Of a stretch of 8,436 nucleotides of DNA, positions 6,816 through 8,436 are shown piece after piece. Source of the stretch: Bacteroidales bacterium (GTDB taxonomy: Bacteria > Bacteroidota > Bacteroidia > Bacteroidales > VadinHA17). The DNA is taken from positions 1 through 8,436 of the forward strand of contig DAIDJT010000107.1 of the NCBI GenBank assembly GCA_027451265.1. Reading direction: 5' to 3'. The number at the start of each line of letters is the position of its first letter. The first letter of the stretch is position 1. The position numbers were made by a program, and so were the translations under genes. The notes below the pieces were generated by a model. The model ran no database searches, was not told where the DNA came from, and saw nothing but the letters and a program-made list of their open reading frames with translations.

Positions 6816-8066
6816 TCAGGAAATTATTGCCCCGAGGCTGATCAGGTCATCATAAAATCCGGGGTAAGACTTTGCCACGGCTTCTGCGGCTGTAATTGTT
6901 ACGGAACCCGCGGCGCCGGCGGCCATCACCGCGGCCATCATTGCTATGCGGTGGTCATTGTGTGATGATACGACAGCGCCACGCACCTGCCCGCCTTTGA
7001 TCACCATTTCGTCATCGCTGAACCGCACGTGTATTCCCATTGCACCAAGCACATCCGCTATCGCTTCCGCCCTGTCGCTTTCCTTGTGCCTCAGCCTGCC
7101 CACTCCCCTGATCCTGCTCGTGCCCTCACATCGGGCCGCCAGCGCCGCCAGCGGTGGAAAGAGATCCGGCGAGTCGGCAGCATCAAATGTGAAAGCCCTC
7201 AAACCTGAAACAGACGAGGTTATTTTTCCGGGGGTAATATCAAGAATGGCTCCTGACTCCTCCAGGACGTCAAGTACGGTCCTGTCAGCCTGCACGCTTC
7301 GGCGGTCAATGTTGGTGACTGTGACACTTCCCGCCAGAGCCCCGGCAACAAGCAGGAAAGCCGCGCCGCTCCAGTCGCCCTCAACATTGTATTCATGTGC
7401 CCTGTAAACCTGCCTGCCGGGAATGTTGAACGTCATGAACCCTTCATTTATGATATTGACTCCGAAATCGGCCAGCAGCCTGATTGTCAGTCCTATGTAG
7501 GGCCTGCTTGTAAGGTTTGCCACATCAATGATACTGTCACCATCAGCCATTGGAAGTGCCATCAGAAGCCCGGTCAGCAACTGTGATCCTGACGATCCGT
7601 CAATAAAGGCTCTGCCCGGCCTGAGTTTTCCGGTGAGGGAAACAGGAAGAAGCCCGCCCGATGTCTCAATGGTCACACCCAGTTGACCGAGAGCCTCACC
7701 TATCATGGTGACCGGTCTCCTCAACAGTGAGCCCTCACCGGTGAATGTGACCCTGTCAGAGAGCAGTGCAGCCACGGGAGCAAACATCCGAAGAGCCAGG
7801 CCTGATTCACCACAGTTAAGTGCCACCGGTCCTTCAGGCCTCACCCCTGCCCTTACTGCGACGGAATCTTTCAGCCTGGTTAACGATGCCCCCAGTGCTT
7901 CTGCCATACCGGAGGCTGCAAGGGAATCATTGCAGAAAGAAGGCTTGCGGATCACAGTAGTGCCATCAGCCAGGAGTCCTGCTGCAATGGCTCTCTGTGT
8001 CAGGCTCTTGCTCGGAGGTGCTTCAACAGAACCCTTTAATCCGGACGGTTTGACAGTAATATTCAT
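6816..8066 (-). CDS. aroA: 3-phosphoshikimate 1-carboxyvinyltransferase (EPSP synthase)
   Basis: Cytoplasmic enzyme of 416 residues (E. coli AroA has 427) that joins phosphoenolpyruvate to shikimate 3-phosphate, the penultimate step to chorismate. Expected residues are present: APPSKSLTQRA (16-26; Lys20, Ser21, Arg25), GESGLALR (86-93), Arg117 in LLRRP, GSSGSQLLTGLLMALP (157-172; Gln162), SRPYIGLTI (187-195), YNVEGDWSGAAF (226-237), catalytic Asp301 in SPDLFP, HKESDR (327-332; Glu329, Arg332), NDHRIAM (370-376; Arg373) and AKSYPGF (398-404; Lys399). In the phosphoenolpyruvate/glyphosate loop the E. coli residues Thr97 and Pro101 correspond to Leu90 and Met94. The start is ATG 8066, placing the family N-terminus (MNITVKPSGLKGSV) correctly; no Shine-Dalgarno site precedes it. 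It begins 41 bases after the chorismate mutase stop, which suggests one transcript for aromatic amino-acid synthesis. Confidence 0.96.
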   Translation of the reverse strand: MNITVKPSGLKGSVEAPPSKSLTQRAIAAGLLADGTTVIRKPSFCNDSLAASGMAEALGASLTRLKDSVAVRAGVRPEGPVALNCGESGLALRMFAPVAALLSDRVTFTGEGSLLRRPVTMIGEALGQLGVTIETSGGLLPVSLTGKLRPGRAFIDGSSGSQLLTGLLMALPMADGDSIIDVANLTSRPYIGLTIRLLADFGVNIINEGFMTFNIPGRQVYRAHEYNVEGDWSGAAFLLVAGALAGSVTVTNIDRRSVQADRTVLDVLEESGAILDITPGKITSSVSGLRAFTFDAADSPDLFPPLAALAARCEGTSRIRGVGRLRHKESDRAEAIADVLGAMGIHVRFSDDEMVIKGGQVRGAVVSSHNDHRIAMMAAVMAAGAAGSVTITAAEAVAKSYPGFYDDLISLGAIIS

Positions 8067-8107
8067 AAAACTGAAGATGACTTGCCATGAAAATCATTAC
8101 CGCTAAT

Positions 8108-8436
8108 TTAAACTTCTTTCATCACTTTCATCTGGTGGGTGATCGATTCCTGGTGGATGGCTTCCAGGAATGTCTGGATGAATTCAGGCGTCAGCCCTTT
8201 TCTGACCCCCTTGTCCACCGCATTATTCTTCACCTCTTTCCACCGGCTGCTCTGCAGTATTGTAATATTATGCTCTTTCTTGAAGCGGCCTATAGTCTCC
8301 GCTACCTGCATCCTGCTCTCAAGTATGTCAAGCAGCAGGTTGTCATAAACATCTATCTGGCTGCGAAGGTCCTCTATTGTCTCCAGGAACTCAGGGTCAT
8401 CAGATGAAGGCGACCTCAGCACAAGGGCACCAAGCA
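8108..8436 (-). CDS. Chorismate mutase domain, C-terminal part of a probable DAHP synthase/chorismate mutase fusion (partial)
   Basis: The gene runs in from the right edge; only its last ~108 codons are seen. The frame stays open past the possible GTG start at 8422 to the edge, reading LGALVLRSPSS, which resembles the end and linker of the DAHP synthase domain in the Bacteroidota fusion enzyme (a characterised example comes from Prevotella nigrescens). The visible domain is an all-helical AroQ-type chorismate mutase that converts chorismate to prephenate. Counting from the GTG codon as residue 1, it aligns without gaps to E. coli PheA: Arg20, Arg37, Lys48, Arg60, Ser93 and Gln97 match Arg11, Arg28, Lys39, Arg51, Ser84 and Gln88, while Gln57 and Trp61 replace Asp48 and Glu52. 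The segment ILQSSRW (55-61) is, as I recall, typical of the Bacteroidota group. The stop is 41 bases before aroA. The chorismate mutase assignment is strong; the fusion is inferred from the open frame and family knowledge, as the synthase domain itself is outside the window. Confidence 0.88.
   Translation of the reverse strand, partial: LGALVLRSPSSDDPEFLETIEDLRSQIDVYDNLLLDILESRMQVAETIGRFKKEHNITILQSSRWKEVKNNAVDKGVRKGLTPEFIQTFLEAIHQESITHQMKVMKEV

Noticed and set aside
6946..7407. A 153-residue plus-strand open frame opposite aroA, and others such as 944-1345 and 4652-5011 (+)
   Set aside because: They are mirror readings of well-supported minus-strand genes, have low-complexity or unrecognisable products, and have no promoter or ribosome site of their own.

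Overview
The window looks like chromosomal DNA from a member of the Bacteroidota, probably Bacteroidales or a related order. Three things point there: a SusC/SusD outer-membrane pair, a promoter of the Bacteroidota type (TTG, 19-base spacer, TAnnTTTG), and a chorismate mutase domain that appears to be the C-terminal half of a DAHP synthase/chorismate mutase fusion, an arrangement known from this phylum. All genes lie on the minus strand, so transcription runs from high to low coordinates. No rRNA, tRNA, CRISPR array, phage gene or complete insertion sequence is visible.

Right part (8436 down to about 5564), in transcription order. First comes the end of a gene entering from the right edge, whose visible part is an AroQ-type chorismate mutase domain. 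It is followed after 41 bases by aroA (EPSP synthase). After a further 127 bases comes a FemA/FemB-family aminoacyltransferase-like protein of the GNAT fold. The first two genes belong to the shikimate/chorismate pathway: DAHP synthase makes the first intermediate, AroA the last but one, and chorismate mutase takes chorismate toward phenylalanine and tyrosine. The FemAB-like gene has its own strong Shine-Dalgarno sequence, which moves its start to 6688. It may be co-transcribed but is not obviously part of the pathway.

Middle (5260-5563): an AT-rich non-coding region carrying the likely promoter of the next operon, a leader of about 190 bases, and a 10-bp palindrome AAAACGTTTT just downstream of the predicted transcription start that has the shape of a LacI-family operator.

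Left part (5259 down to 1): a two-gene operon of a 1095-residue SusC/RagA-type TonB-dependent transporter and a 582-residue SusD-like lipoprotein (SusD-like_2 type), 11 bases apart, closed by a strong intrinsic terminator 24 bases after the susD stop. Together they should form a lidded outer-membrane importer. No glycoside hydrolase, peptidase, sensor, sigma/anti-sigma pair or other substrate clue lies within the window, so the substrate is unknown. The last ~145 bases hold no gene; a short segment there may be the end of a mobile element, but this is weak.

I see no convincing wholly new system. The best leads are the regulatory region of the susCD operon, the unusual active-site residues in the chorismate mutase domain and in AroA, and the role of a FemAB-like protein in a phylum whose peptidoglycan usually has direct cross-links.
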